Positions 1-6,584 of a DNA stretch of 8,028 nt are shown here, in pieces. Made by a program: the position numbers and the translations under genes. Each line of letters opens with the position of its first letter. The stretch's first letter is position 1. Source of the stretch: Gammaproteobacteria bacterium UBA3498 (lineage in GTDB: Bacteria; Pseudomonadota; Gammaproteobacteria; Pseudomonadales; Pseudohongiellaceae); assembly GCA_002377605.1 (NCBI GenBank), contig DFQD01000058.1, positions 1 through 8,028 of the forward strand, written 5' to 3'. The notes beneath the pieces were generated by a model that was given only the letters and a program-made list of their open reading frames with translations, made no database searches and was not told where the DNA came from.

Positions 1-225
1 CCCCAGATTGTGGAGAGCGGCACAATCTTGCGTGAAATACAGGAAGGTTTCGGGGAAGTCCGGCAAGCACGACCTGCCGCCCGCTTTGGTGAGACCCCGG
101 CAAGCGTGAGGACCCCTGCGCCACAACTTGGAGAGCATACTGTTATCGTTTTACAGTCTCTTGGCTATGACCAGAAGCGCTGTGACAAACTTCTCGAGGG
201 AAACGTCGTTCTTCAATCACCGTAG
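1..225 (+). CDS. CaiB/BaiF family III CoA-transferase, C-terminal fragment (5' cut by window edge)
   Basis: The reading frame is open from base 1 and stops at TAG 223-225, giving the last 74 residues of a longer protein (family members are usually about 380-410 residues). The end of the protein carries the typical tail of class III CoA-transferases: a stretch reading TPASVRTPAPQLGEHT followed by LGYD and a short terminal helix, matching the family pattern PAPxLGEHTxEVLxELGY. These enzymes move CoA between acyl groups in the cytoplasm. The catalytic Asp region and substrate-determining parts lie outside the window, so the substrate cannot be told. A GTG at 10 is an internal codon, not a start. 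The 3' end overlaps the convergent PPC-domain gene by 13 bp (213-225). The family call is fairly secure; the exact function is unknown. Confidence 0.8.
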   Translation, partial: PQIVESGTILREIQEGFGEVRQARPAARFGETPASVRTPAPQLGEHTVIVLQSLGYDQKRCDKLLEGNVVLQSP

Positions 226-971
226 ACAAATATCGCAGTGTAAATCATCTCGCCGTTTGCGACGGAGCAACTCCCGCCTTGTTCGGTTTGACAGGAAAGA
301 TAACGAGCTTCCAATGAGTTTGTTGAAATAAAGGTCAGCTCTAGGCGTGAGCTACCAGGTCCGACCACCTGATCGAGAATTGCTACATTGCTTTGGCGTC
401 CACCCAGGTATGCCTTCCAGGCGCTGCCATCTCGTGGTAACTCAATATAGAGGACCCCTTCACTACCTTCATGCACCGAATAAAAGGCGGAACCGATATC
501 GTCTTGCCAGACACCGTTAAACGAACTCAGCGGTGCCTGAAAGTTATTTGGCGTGACTGTTAGATCATAGTCTTCGCTTGGGGTAGGAGTGGATCCGCCA
601 ACTGGTGCTATCAAAATAATGTAATTTCCATTTTCACTGATTTCCACAGTGCGATTTATGGGTGACTCAGAGGTTGGGTTTAGCGTTTGTTGAAAAATAA
701 TAATGTTGTCAGATGGGCGCTGAACTATCAGTACCCATAGATTCTCAGTTCCCGTCGGATTTGTTGATGCAAATTCGATTTTTAATGCATCTGAGTTGTT
801 TGAGGCGATTTGATAATAGTCAAAATCTGTGTCATTGGACAGACGACCAGTAATGACCGAACCGGCAGTAAGAGTGTTAGCAAGATTTTCTGTATTGTTA
901 GATTCCGACTCTACGTCTCCCATGGCTGGGAAACTAACCATCGTTAATAAAACTGCTACTAAGGGTCGCAT
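213..971 (-). CDS. Secreted protein with PPC-like beta domain and an unassigned C-terminal beta domain
   Basis: This is a 252-residue protein. I chose ATG 971 over the in-frame GTG at 980 because AGGAG (984-980) sits 8 nt before the ATG and overlaps the GTG. Residues 1-18 form a Sec signal peptide (hydrophobic core LVAVLLTMV, likely cut after AMG). Residues about 21-140 resemble the bacterial pre-peptidase C-terminal (PPC) domain: ESxNNTENLANTL, then GxLSNDTDFDYYQI, a beta-rich core and a GNYIILI strand. Residues about 149-252 form a second beta-rich unit beginning FNGVW with SAFYSVHEG, ending with Cys227 and Cys235, which could form a disulfide. No protease or other enzyme domain is attached, although PPC domains usually accompany secreted enzymes. 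A periplasmic or secreted binding role is inference. The gene is divergent from purC and convergent with the CoA-transferase. The open frame and signal peptide are clear; the PPC call is moderate. Confidence 0.75.
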   Translation of the reverse strand: MRPLVAVLLTMVSFPAMGDVESESNNTENLANTLTAGSVITGRLSNDTDFDYYQIASNNSDALKIEFASTNPTGTENLWVLIVQRPSDNIIIFQQTLNPTSESPINRTVEISENGNYIILIAPVGGSTPTPSEDYDLTVTPNNFQAPLSSFNGVWQDDIGSAFYSVHEGSEGVLYIELPRDGSAWKAYLGGRQSNVAILDQVVGPGSSRLELTFISTNSLEARYLSCQTEQGGSCSVANGEMIYTAIFVYGD

Positions 972-1022
972 GCCCCGCACTCCTGATACTTAGTTTGGGC
1001 TCGAGAATCCCACTCACCAAAA

Positions 1023-1041
1023 TTTTTATACCGTATAAAAA
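1023..1041. promoter_or_regulatory. Perfect 9-1-9 palindrome TTTTTATACCGTATAAAAA in the divergent intergenic region
   Basis: Seen directly: TTTTTATAC (1023-1031), a central C (1032), and GTATAAAAA (1033-1041) as the exact reverse complement. It lies between the minus-strand PPC-domain gene (start 971) and purC (start 1152). The site holds a TATAAA -10-like hexamer on each strand (1034-1039 on +, 1030-1025 on -), so it could be a regulator-binding site overlapping promoters. It does not match the PurR operator I know (ACGCAAACGTTTGCGT type). No good -35 box was found at standard spacing on either strand, so a regulatory role is inference. Confidence 0.4.
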
Positions 1042-1080
1042 CTGATTAAGCCAGTTTCTCATTGCTGTGAACGACAAATC

Positions 1081-1109
1081 TTGTAGTCAATTCTTTCTTC
1101 ATCTATTCT
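1081..1109 (+). promoter_or_regulatory. Possible sigma70-type promoter for purC
   Basis: TTGTAG (1081-1086) and TATTCT (1104-1109) are separated by 17 bp, which is ideal spacing. The hexamers match consensus at 3/6 and 4/6 positions, so the call is weak. It would start the transcript near 1116 and leave a leader of about 35 nt before the purC ATG. It overlaps the start of a pyrimidine-rich stretch (about 1089-1129). Confidence 0.25.
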
Positions 1110-1129
1110 TCGTCTCTTTTCCAATTCCC

Positions 1130-1151
1130 AGGAACAAAAGAATAAATTCCT
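1130..1151 (+). promoter_or_regulatory. purC leader hairpin involving the only Shine-Dalgarno-like sequence
   Basis: AGGAA at 1130-1134 is the only Shine-Dalgarno-like sequence near the purC ATG, but it is 17 nt away, which is too far for normal use. TTCCT at 1147-1151, immediately before the ATG, is its exact complement, with a 12-nt A-rich loop between. A second complement, TTCC at 1119-1122, lies upstream, so GGAA could pair on either side. The pairing could either mask the site or shorten the effective distance to the ATG. This is a sequence observation; any regulatory role is inferred. Confidence 0.3.
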
Positions 1152-2204
1152 ATGTTAGACGAACAGCAAATTCGCGATTTAGTAACTGAGCACGGCGCCA
1201 CAGTTAACCAAGGCAGGCCCATTAAACAGATTATTGAGGACGGTGACATTCCTCGTCTAAGTGGAGCAACCGTTCTGGAAGGCAAGGTTTCCGATTCGGC
1301 TTTTGGCGAAAATTTGGTTACTAAAGCAGGACAGCCGATTCGTCTAATGTTCCGTAACAATCGAATATCGACCCATGATGTGAATCGCGGAGCAATTCCA
1401 TTTAAAGACCAGGTACTGGCGTTTAATCATGACCATATGCTGAATTTGGTCAAAGATGTTTTAGGCTCTTCTCAATTTCATGTTGAAGGTCTACTGCCTA
1501 GCTCCACCGTAATTCCTGCAGAAAATCTGAATCTGATTATGCTGGAAAACGTACTGCGTTTATATATGGCAGAAAGTTCAACCAGTACCTCTCTATATCA
1601 ACATTGGTTGGCTGCAAAAGAGCAGGGAGATGAAATTCTCAACTATGCAGGTCATGCTGCCAGAATTTCCTCTTTAGAGCCGAATGGTGTGTTGCCTTAC
1701 TTGATGGACACACCCAGTACCAAAGACAAAGTCGATAAAACTATCGATGCGCAGTTTTTGGTTGACAAGGGTGTTTGCACTTGGGAGCAGTATGCGCAAA
1801 TTCGCAACACTTCGATTATGGCCTTTGGAATGGTTTCTCATTATTTGTCGACTAAGGGTATGGTGTTGGTGGATACCAAAACCGAACATGGCTTAAACAC
1901 CTGCGGTGAAATCGTTTCAGCTGACGAGCTATATACCATGGACTCTTCCCGTTTCTGGAAACTGGACGATAATGGTGTGATTTTGACTCGTGATGGAAAG
2001 CCAGTGTCTTTTTCCAAAGAATTTGCGAGGGGCATGGTTAAAGAGAAAAGCCAGCAATTTACAGATGAACAGGCTAATGAAATCGCGGTTAGATATATTC
2101 AGGGCTTACAACATCTAACCGATGTTGGTTTCGATCCCGATCTACGGCCTCGAGACGAACGCATCGTCGACTCAACCAATCTCATCCTCGATAGCTTACT
2201 CTAA
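1152..2204 (+). CDS. purC: Phosphoribosylaminoimidazole-succinocarboxamide synthase (SAICAR synthetase), long form
   Basis: At 350 residues this is longer than the roughly 240-residue E. coli enzyme and in the range of the long PurC type of some gammaproteobacteria. PurC joins CAIR and aspartate using ATP in the cytoplasm, a middle step of IMP synthesis. Visible signatures are GKVSDS (44-49; usually GKVRD), RISTHD (71-76; usually DRISAFD), TPSTK (187-191), LVDTKTEHG (239-247; usually VDTKFEFG) and ADELYTMDSSRFW (257-269; usually DEVxTPDSSRxW), followed by SFSKEFARGM. The motifs are in family order, but several positions are changed. In particular, the usual VRGYxTGS segment reads LRLYMAESSTSTSLY. 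ATG 1152 has only a distant AGGAA upstream; the sequence following it is already PurC-like. The gene stands alone, with no other purine gene in the window. The family is confident; full activity is probable but not shown. Confidence 0.87.
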   Translation: MLDEQQIRDLVTEHGATVNQGRPIKQIIEDGDIPRLSGATVLEGKVSDSAFGENLVTKAGQPIRLMFRNNRISTHDVNRGAIPFKDQVLAFNHDHMLNLVKDVLGSSQFHVEGLLPSSTVIPAENLNLIMLENVLRLYMAESSTSTSLYQHWLAAKEQGDEILNYAGHAARISSLEPNGVLPYLMDTPSTKDKVDKTIDAQFLVDKGVCTWEQYAQIRNTSIMAFGMVSHYLSTKGMVLVDTKTEHGLNTCGEIVSADELYTMDSSRFWKLDDNGVILTRDGKPVSFSKEFARGMVKEKSQQFTDEQANEIAVRYIQGLQHLTDVGFDPDLRPRDERIVDSTNLILDSLL

Positions 2205-2230
2205 TTGTTTCATTGCAATTGATTCAGATA

Positions 2231-2254
2231 CCTGAGTTCAAGGTAGAATTCAGG
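2231..2254 (+). other. 9-bp stem-loop between purC and the peptidase gene
   Basis: CCTGAGTTC (2231-2239) pairs with GAATTCAGG (2246-2254) around a 6-nt loop; one pair is G-U in RNA. There is no T-run after the stem (CGGTATCATC follows), so it is not a classic intrinsic terminator. It may end purC messages weakly or be part of the peptidase leader. The 86-bp gap also holds -10-like hexamers TAGAAT (2244-2249, 19 bp after TTGATT at 2219-2224) and TATCAT (2258-2263). None has a good -35 box at ideal spacing, so no peptidase promoter is assigned. Confidence 0.35.
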
Positions 2255-2290
2255 CGGTATCATCTGTAATGCAGAAATAATGGAGTATTT

Positions 2291-4654
2291 ATGAAGACTT
2301 CAAGAATTCCCGGCGTCTCAGCTTTCTTTGCCGGCGCGGTACTGCTTTCCTGCGCGCCAGAAGTAGATAATGAACTAACTGACCAAGTAGGTAATTTGGG
2401 GATTGAAGATTACCGGCGAGCAGAAGGATTTCTCGCTGCCAATACGGCGGGTCTCGTAAAAAATGACATTCTTGCCCAATACTGGCAGGAAGGGGATCAG
2501 CTAATTTACAGACGATCTACCGCGCCTGGTTTTGAGTACATTGTTGCTAATCTTGATGATCAATCCAAGCAAACGCTTTTTGATGAAGTTCGGCTTGCTG
2601 CGACTATTTCTCAAATTACGAACCAGGAGGTGGATTCTAATGATCTAATTCTCGGAAATTTAGAGATAGATACAGACAATGAGCTGCTTTATTTTGATTT
2701 TCAAAATCGAAATTATCAGTACAACCTCTCCAATAACGATTTACAACAGCTAGCCGTAATACCACCGAACGAATATTTATCACCTGATGGAAGTAAAGCT
2801 GCTTTTATTGAAGAGCATAATCTTTGGATAAGAAATACCAGCACGAACGAACTAACCCAGATCACATTTGATGGAATTGAAAACTACGGTTACGCAACGA
2901 ATAACGCAGGTTGGCTGCGAAACGATGGGCCTGTTCTTCTCTGGTCGCCAGATTCCAAAAAAATTGCGACCTTTAGACACGATGGCCGTCAGGTAGGAGA
3001 GATGTATCTCTATACAACTCAGGTTGGTCATCCAGAACTGGATGCCTGGAAGTATCCGCTACCGGGTGATGACCACATTTTTATGATAGAAAGAATTGTG
3101 ATTCACTTGGATCCTGAGCCGAGAATTGTTCGGTTAAATATGCAACCTGACCCCCACAGGTCTACGATTAGTGACCATATTGCTGGAAGAGGGGGCGTCT
3201 TTCTTGATGTTGAATGGAGTCACGATAGCAACAACCTTGCCTTCGTTTCTTCAAGTAGAGATCATAAGACTGCCCAATTGCGCGTCGCTAATATTGAAAG
3301 CGGCGAAGTACGCGATGTTTTCGCGGAGTCGGTAGAGACCTATTTTGAATCAGGGTTTAGTGATGCAAACTGGCGTGTATTGCATGATACCAATGAGTTT
3401 ATTTGGTTCTCTGAGCAGGACAATTGGGCCCATCTCTATTTATATAATTTAGAAACCAGTGAACTTAAGCAGCGTATTACAACAGGGAACTGGAGTGTAT
3501 TAGATTTAGAAAAAGTAGATTCTGTGAATCGCAAACTCTACTTTACTGCTGCAAATCGCGAGGCCGGAGATCCATATTTCCATTATCTCTATCGAATAAA
3601 CTTTGATGGAACGGAATTAGAACTATTAACGCCAGAACCTTCGCATCATGTGATTACCTGGTCAGATTCAGGCAACTACTTTACTGATATTTACTCGACC
3701 CCGACCCAACCAGCTAATGCTGTTCTACGAAATACAAATGGAGATGTATTGATGGAGTTAGAAGAAACAGACATTTCAGCTCTGCGTGCATCAGGATGGG
3801 TTGAGCCTATTCCATTCAGTACAAAGGCTAGAGATCAGCAGACAGATTTGTTTGGATTAATGTATCGGCCGTCAAATTTCGACCCATCTGTGCGCTACCC
3901 AGTGCTGAATTATCTTTACCCTGGCCCTCAGAGTGGCAGTGTGGGCAGTCGTTCATTCCGTGCTTCTCGTAATGACAAACAAGCAATTGCGGAACTTGGT
4001 TTCATCATAGTTGAGGTTGATGCAATGGGGACACCTGGTCGATCCAAATCATTTCACGATGCTTACTATGGCAATATGGGAGACAATGGGCTCCCAGATC
4101 AAATTGCGACCATTCGGCAATTAGCAGAGCAGCATCCCTATATGGATCTGGATAGAGTCGGTATCTGGGGTCATTCCGGTGGGGGTTTTGCTTCAACTGC
4201 AGGAATTCTTCGCTACCCGGATTTTTATAAGGTGGCAGTGTCTGGAGCTGGGAATCATGATAATCGTAATTATGAAGACGATTGGGGAGAAAAGTGGCAA
4301 GGATTGTTGGAAACCTATCCGGAAGCAAACCCCGCAAGCTATGGGAGCAGCGCAGCAATTCTTTCTACGAATTATGATAATCAAGCGAATCAGTTATTAG
4401 CAGGCGAACTACAAGGCAAGTTACTGCTTGCTCATGGCATGCTGGACTCCAACGTACACCCTTCTGGTACCTTATTGGTTGTGGAAGCTCTCATCGAAGC
4501 TGAAAAAGATTTCGATTTAGTGATATTGCCAAACGCGGGACATGGTTTTGGCAACAATCGCTATTTTATGAAACGTCGCTGGGATTATTTCGTGGAACAT
4601 CTAACTGAATCAGGACCCGTTGCAGAATTTAGATTCGCCGACAATATCCGATAG
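2291..4654 (+). CDS. Lipoprotein-type S9 family peptidase, dipeptidyl-peptidase-IV-like
   Basis: This 787-residue protein has the layout of prolyl-oligopeptidase family S9, DPP IV branch. A lipoprotein-like signal peptide comes first (LLSC, Cys21 followed by Ala). Next is a beta-propeller over roughly residues 120-490 with repeated blades such as YLSPDGSKAAFIEEHNLWI and LLWSPDSKKIATF. An alpha/beta-hydrolase domain follows from about 500. The triad is clear: Ser629 in GHSGGGF, Asp719 in GMLDSNVHP and His751 in NAGHGFG. Tyr543 in YPGPQS matches the DPP IV oxyanion tyrosine, and Asn721 matches a DPP IV active-site Asn. Classical DPP IV has a Glu-Glu pair (DWVYEEE) near residue 205; here the segment is GYATNNAGW (200-208) with no acidic residue. 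Cleavage of N-terminal dipeptides is therefore uncertain. GGAG (2282-2285) lies 5 nt before the ATG. The symporter gene starts 35 bp downstream, suggesting a peptide-use operon. Confidence 0.92.
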   Translation: MKTSRIPGVSAFFAGAVLLSCAPEVDNELTDQVGNLGIEDYRRAEGFLAANTAGLVKNDILAQYWQEGDQLIYRRSTAPGFEYIVANLDDQSKQTLFDEVRLAATISQITNQEVDSNDLILGNLEIDTDNELLYFDFQNRNYQYNLSNNDLQQLAVIPPNEYLSPDGSKAAFIEEHNLWIRNTSTNELTQITFDGIENYGYATNNAGWLRNDGPVLLWSPDSKKIATFRHDGRQVGEMYLYTTQVGHPELDAWKYPLPGDDHIFMIERIVIHLDPEPRIVRLNMQPDPHRSTISDHIAGRGGVFLDVEWSHDSNNLAFVSSSRDHKTAQLRVANIESGEVRDVFAESVETYFESGFSDANWRVLHDTNEFIWFSEQDNWAHLYLYNLETSELKQRITTGNWSVLDLEKVDSVNRKLYFTAANREAGDPYFHYLYRINFDGTELELLTPEPSHHVITWSDSGNYFTDIYSTPTQPANAVLRNTNGDVLMELEETDISALRASGWVEPIPFSTKARDQQTDLFGLMYRPSNFDPSVRYPVLNYLYPGPQSGSVGSRSFRASRNDKQAIAELGFIIVEVDAMGTPGRSKSFHDAYYGNMGDNGLPDQIATIRQLAEQHPYMDLDRVGIWGHSGGGFASTAGILRYPDFYKVAVSGAGNHDNRNYEDDWGEKWQGLLETYPEANPASYGSSAAILSTNYDNQANQLLAGELQGKLLLAHGMLDSNVHPSGTLLVVEALIEAEKDFDLVILPNAGHGFGNNRYFMKRRWDYFVEHLTESGPVAEFRFADNIR

Positions 4655-4665
4655 CTCCACCAATA

Positions 4666-4681
4666 CAAGAATAAATTCTTG
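4666..4681. repeat. Perfect palindrome CAAGAATAAATTCTTG just upstream of the symporter RBS
   Basis: CAAGAAT (4666-4672), AA, and ATTCTTG (4675-4681) form a perfect 7-2-7 inverted repeat. Its last G is the first base of the Shine-Dalgarno GGAGG (4681-4685) of the symporter gene. The 12-mer AAGAATAAATTC inside it (4667-4678) also occurs at 1138-1149, just before the purC ATG. It could be a protein-binding site or an RNA hairpin limiting ribosome access. The loop would be very tight, so a strong RNA hairpin is doubtful. Confidence 0.4.
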
Positions 4682-4689
4682 GAGGGTGA

Positions 4690-6105
4690 ATGGCACAAAT
4701 AGAAGCAGCCTTAGCCGCTTTCGCTAATTTCATGTGGGGACTACCCTTAGTAGTTCTCTTAGTAGGTGGTGGTTTATTTTTTATGGTGCATTCACGATTG
4801 ATGCACTTTCGCTATCTAGGTCATGCCTATGATCTGCTCCGTGGTAAATACAATAATAAGAATGCAGAAGCCGCAGGTGATATTACTCATTACCGCGCAC
4901 TTGCTACTGCGCTTGCTGGAACTATTGGCTTGGGAAATATCACCGGTGTTGCTGTGGCTATTACGGTGGGTGGGCCCGGCGCTGTTTTCTGGATGTGGGT
5001 AACAGCCCTCGTAGGTATCTCTACCAAGTTTTATACAGCCTCCCTTGCTATTATGTATCGCGGCAAAGATGATAGCGGAAAGTTGCAGGGTGGACCGATG
5101 TACGTTATTCGCGAAGCACTGGGTAGAAAGTGGCTGCCGTTAGCGTGGATGTTTGCGATTGCTGGTATGTTTGGCACCTTGCCGGTGTTTCAAATCAATC
5201 AATTAGTACAAATAGTTCGAGACTTAATTGCAATTCCAGCAGGAATTGCAACTGCCGACAATCATTTCACTTTTGATTTAATAGTGGGAATCGCGCTGTC
5301 GATTATTCTTTTTTCAATTGCGGTTGGAAAAGTTAGGCGAGTGTCCGCGTTCGCCGCCAGGGCAGTTCCTGCTATGGTGGTATTTTACTTTGGCATTACA
5401 TTAATTTTGTTACTCAGTAATATCACTGAAATTCCAGCTATGTTTGTTTTGATAATCACAGACGCTTTTACCGGTGATGCAGTTTCTGGAGGTGTACTGG
5501 GAGCAGTTATCCTTATCGGCGTACAGCGAGGTGTATTTTCGAATGAAGCTGGTCTTGGAACTGAGTCTCTCGCTCATGGCGCAGCTAAAACTAATGAACC
5601 AACCCGAGAGGGCCTGGTGGCTATGGTGGGACCAATCATCGATACCTTGATTATCTGCACTTGTACTGCATTGGCCCTGCTTGTTACAGGTGTCTGGGAA
5701 GGCGATGCGGTTGGTGTCACTTTAACATCCCACGCTTATGAACAGGCGTTTCCAGGCTTCGGTGCTTATCTCGTGTTACTAATGGTTATTGTGTTAAGTA
5801 CTACCACTGTCCTGACCTATTCCTATTATGGCAGCAAGTGCATGGCCTTTTTGTTTGGTACTGAAACAGAAAAGTACTATCTATACGGTTACATGACGCT
5901 GGTAACTGCTGGCGCGGTTGCGTCTCTTGATGCAGTAATCAGCTTATTTGATGGTGTGTACGCAACCATGGCAATACCAACAATGCTTTCAACAATTATT
6001 CTCGCGCCAAAAGTTAGGGAAGTAGCAAAAGACTATTTTACCAGGCTCAGCAAAGGCGAATTTGAACAAACGCAAAATCAATCCGAACCACTTGGTGCAG
6101 AGTAA
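4690..6105 (+). CDS. Sodium:alanine/glycine symporter, AGCS family
   Basis: This 471-residue inner-membrane protein has about ten or eleven hydrophobic segments, the usual size for the alanine-or-glycine:cation symporter family (TC 2.A.25; AlsT/DagA relatives). Family signatures are visible: GTIGLGNITGVAVAI (77-91), GGPGAVFWMW (94-103), QGGPMYVI (133-140), and GVFSNEAGLGTESLAHGAAKT around residues 281-301, with Asn285 starting the conserved NEAGLG. It should import alanine or glycine, and perhaps related small amino acids, with Na+; the exact substrate cannot be read from sequence. GGAGG (4681-4685) lies 4 nt before ATG 4690. Spacing of 35 bp from the peptidase gene and 5 bp to the next gene makes one transcript likely. 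Uptake of amino acids freed by the peptidase is the natural joint role, but this is inference. Confidence 0.94.
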   Translation: MAQIEAALAAFANFMWGLPLVVLLVGGGLFFMVHSRLMHFRYLGHAYDLLRGKYNNKNAEAAGDITHYRALATALAGTIGLGNITGVAVAITVGGPGAVFWMWVTALVGISTKFYTASLAIMYRGKDDSGKLQGGPMYVIREALGRKWLPLAWMFAIAGMFGTLPVFQINQLVQIVRDLIAIPAGIATADNHFTFDLIVGIALSIILFSIAVGKVRRVSAFAARAVPAMVVFYFGITLILLLSNITEIPAMFVLIITDAFTGDAVSGGVLGAVILIGVQRGVFSNEAGLGTESLAHGAAKTNEPTREGLVAMVGPIIDTLIICTCTALALLVTGVWEGDAVGVTLTSHAYEQAFPGFGAYLVLLMVIVLSTTTVLTYSYYGSKCMAFLFGTETEKYYLYGYMTLVTAGAVASLDAVISLFDGVYATMAIPTMLSTIILAPKVREVAKDYFTRLSKGEFEQTQNQSEPLGAE

Positions 6106-6110
6106 TCACT

Positions 6111-6584
6111 ATGAAAGAATTAATCCTCAGTTTTTGTGTGGTAGCGACATCTGCAGCATTTGGGCAATCAATTAGCTCTGAATTGCAAGCTATTAATGAA
6201 GTTCTCGATGCTTATCATGAAGCAGCTTCGAGGGGTGACTGGGATAATTATTTCGCTTTAATGAGTGACGACGGTGTGTTCTTAGGTACAGATGCAGTAG
6301 AACGCTGGCCAAAAGAGGTTTTTAGAGAATACGCCGGTGATCGAAGTGGATGGGTTTATCGCTCCGTGGAGCGCCATGTAAATTTAACGCCGGACGGAAA
6401 CTCAGCCTGGTTTGATGAAATTCTAGATAGTGAAAGCTACGGCACAAGCAGAGGCACTGGCGTGCTGATTAAAACTCCAGATGGTTGGAAGATTTCCCAG
6501 TACCACTTAACTTTTCCTATTCCAAATGAATTGGCACGAGAAATGACGGATGCTATAAAAGAATTTGAAGCACGAGACAATTAG
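6111..6584 (+). CDS. Exported SnoaL/NTF2-like (DUF4440-type) small protein
   Basis: This is a 157-residue protein with an N-terminal signal peptide (LILSFCVVATSAAFG, likely cut before Gln19). The mature part fits the cone-shaped NTF2/SnoaL-like fold: a helix ELQAINEVLDAYHEAASRGD, then DNYFALMSDDGVFLGTDAVERW (45-66), which is the most typical segment of this group, and a final strand RGTGVLIKTPDGWKISQYHL. The fold holds both enzymes and non-catalytic binding proteins, and I cannot assign a substrate. It begins 5 bp after the symporter stop with only a weak purine-rich stretch (AGAG) upstream, so it is probably translated by coupling. Its stop codon TAG (6582-6584) directly abuts the stop of the convergent ABM gene, so no terminator fits between them. 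Confidence 0.82.
   Translation: MKELILSFCVVATSAAFGQSISSELQAINEVLDAYHEAASRGDWDNYFALMSDDGVFLGTDAVERWPKEVFREYAGDRSGWVYRSVERHVNLTPDGNSAWFDEILDSESYGTSRGTGVLIKTPDGWKISQYHLTFPIPNELAREMTDAIKEFEARDN

Noticed and set aside
128..331. 67-residue + strand open frame across the CoA-transferase end and the PPC gene
   Set aside because: It lies in another frame of two recognisable coding regions and its product has no family features.
971..980. GTG at 980 as start of the PPC-domain protein
   Set aside because: The AGGAG overlaps this GTG, which cannot then be initiated from it; ATG 971 is 8 nt downstream of it.
1023..1041. PurR operator upstream of purC
   Set aside because: The AT-rich palindrome lacks the CG-centred ACGCAAACG half-site of the PurR box, so only an unassigned palindrome is reported.
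4005..4358. 117-residue minus strand frame inside the peptidase gene
   Set aside because: It overlaps the catalytic Ser629 region of the S9 peptidase, whose frame is certain; the antisense product is not protein-like.
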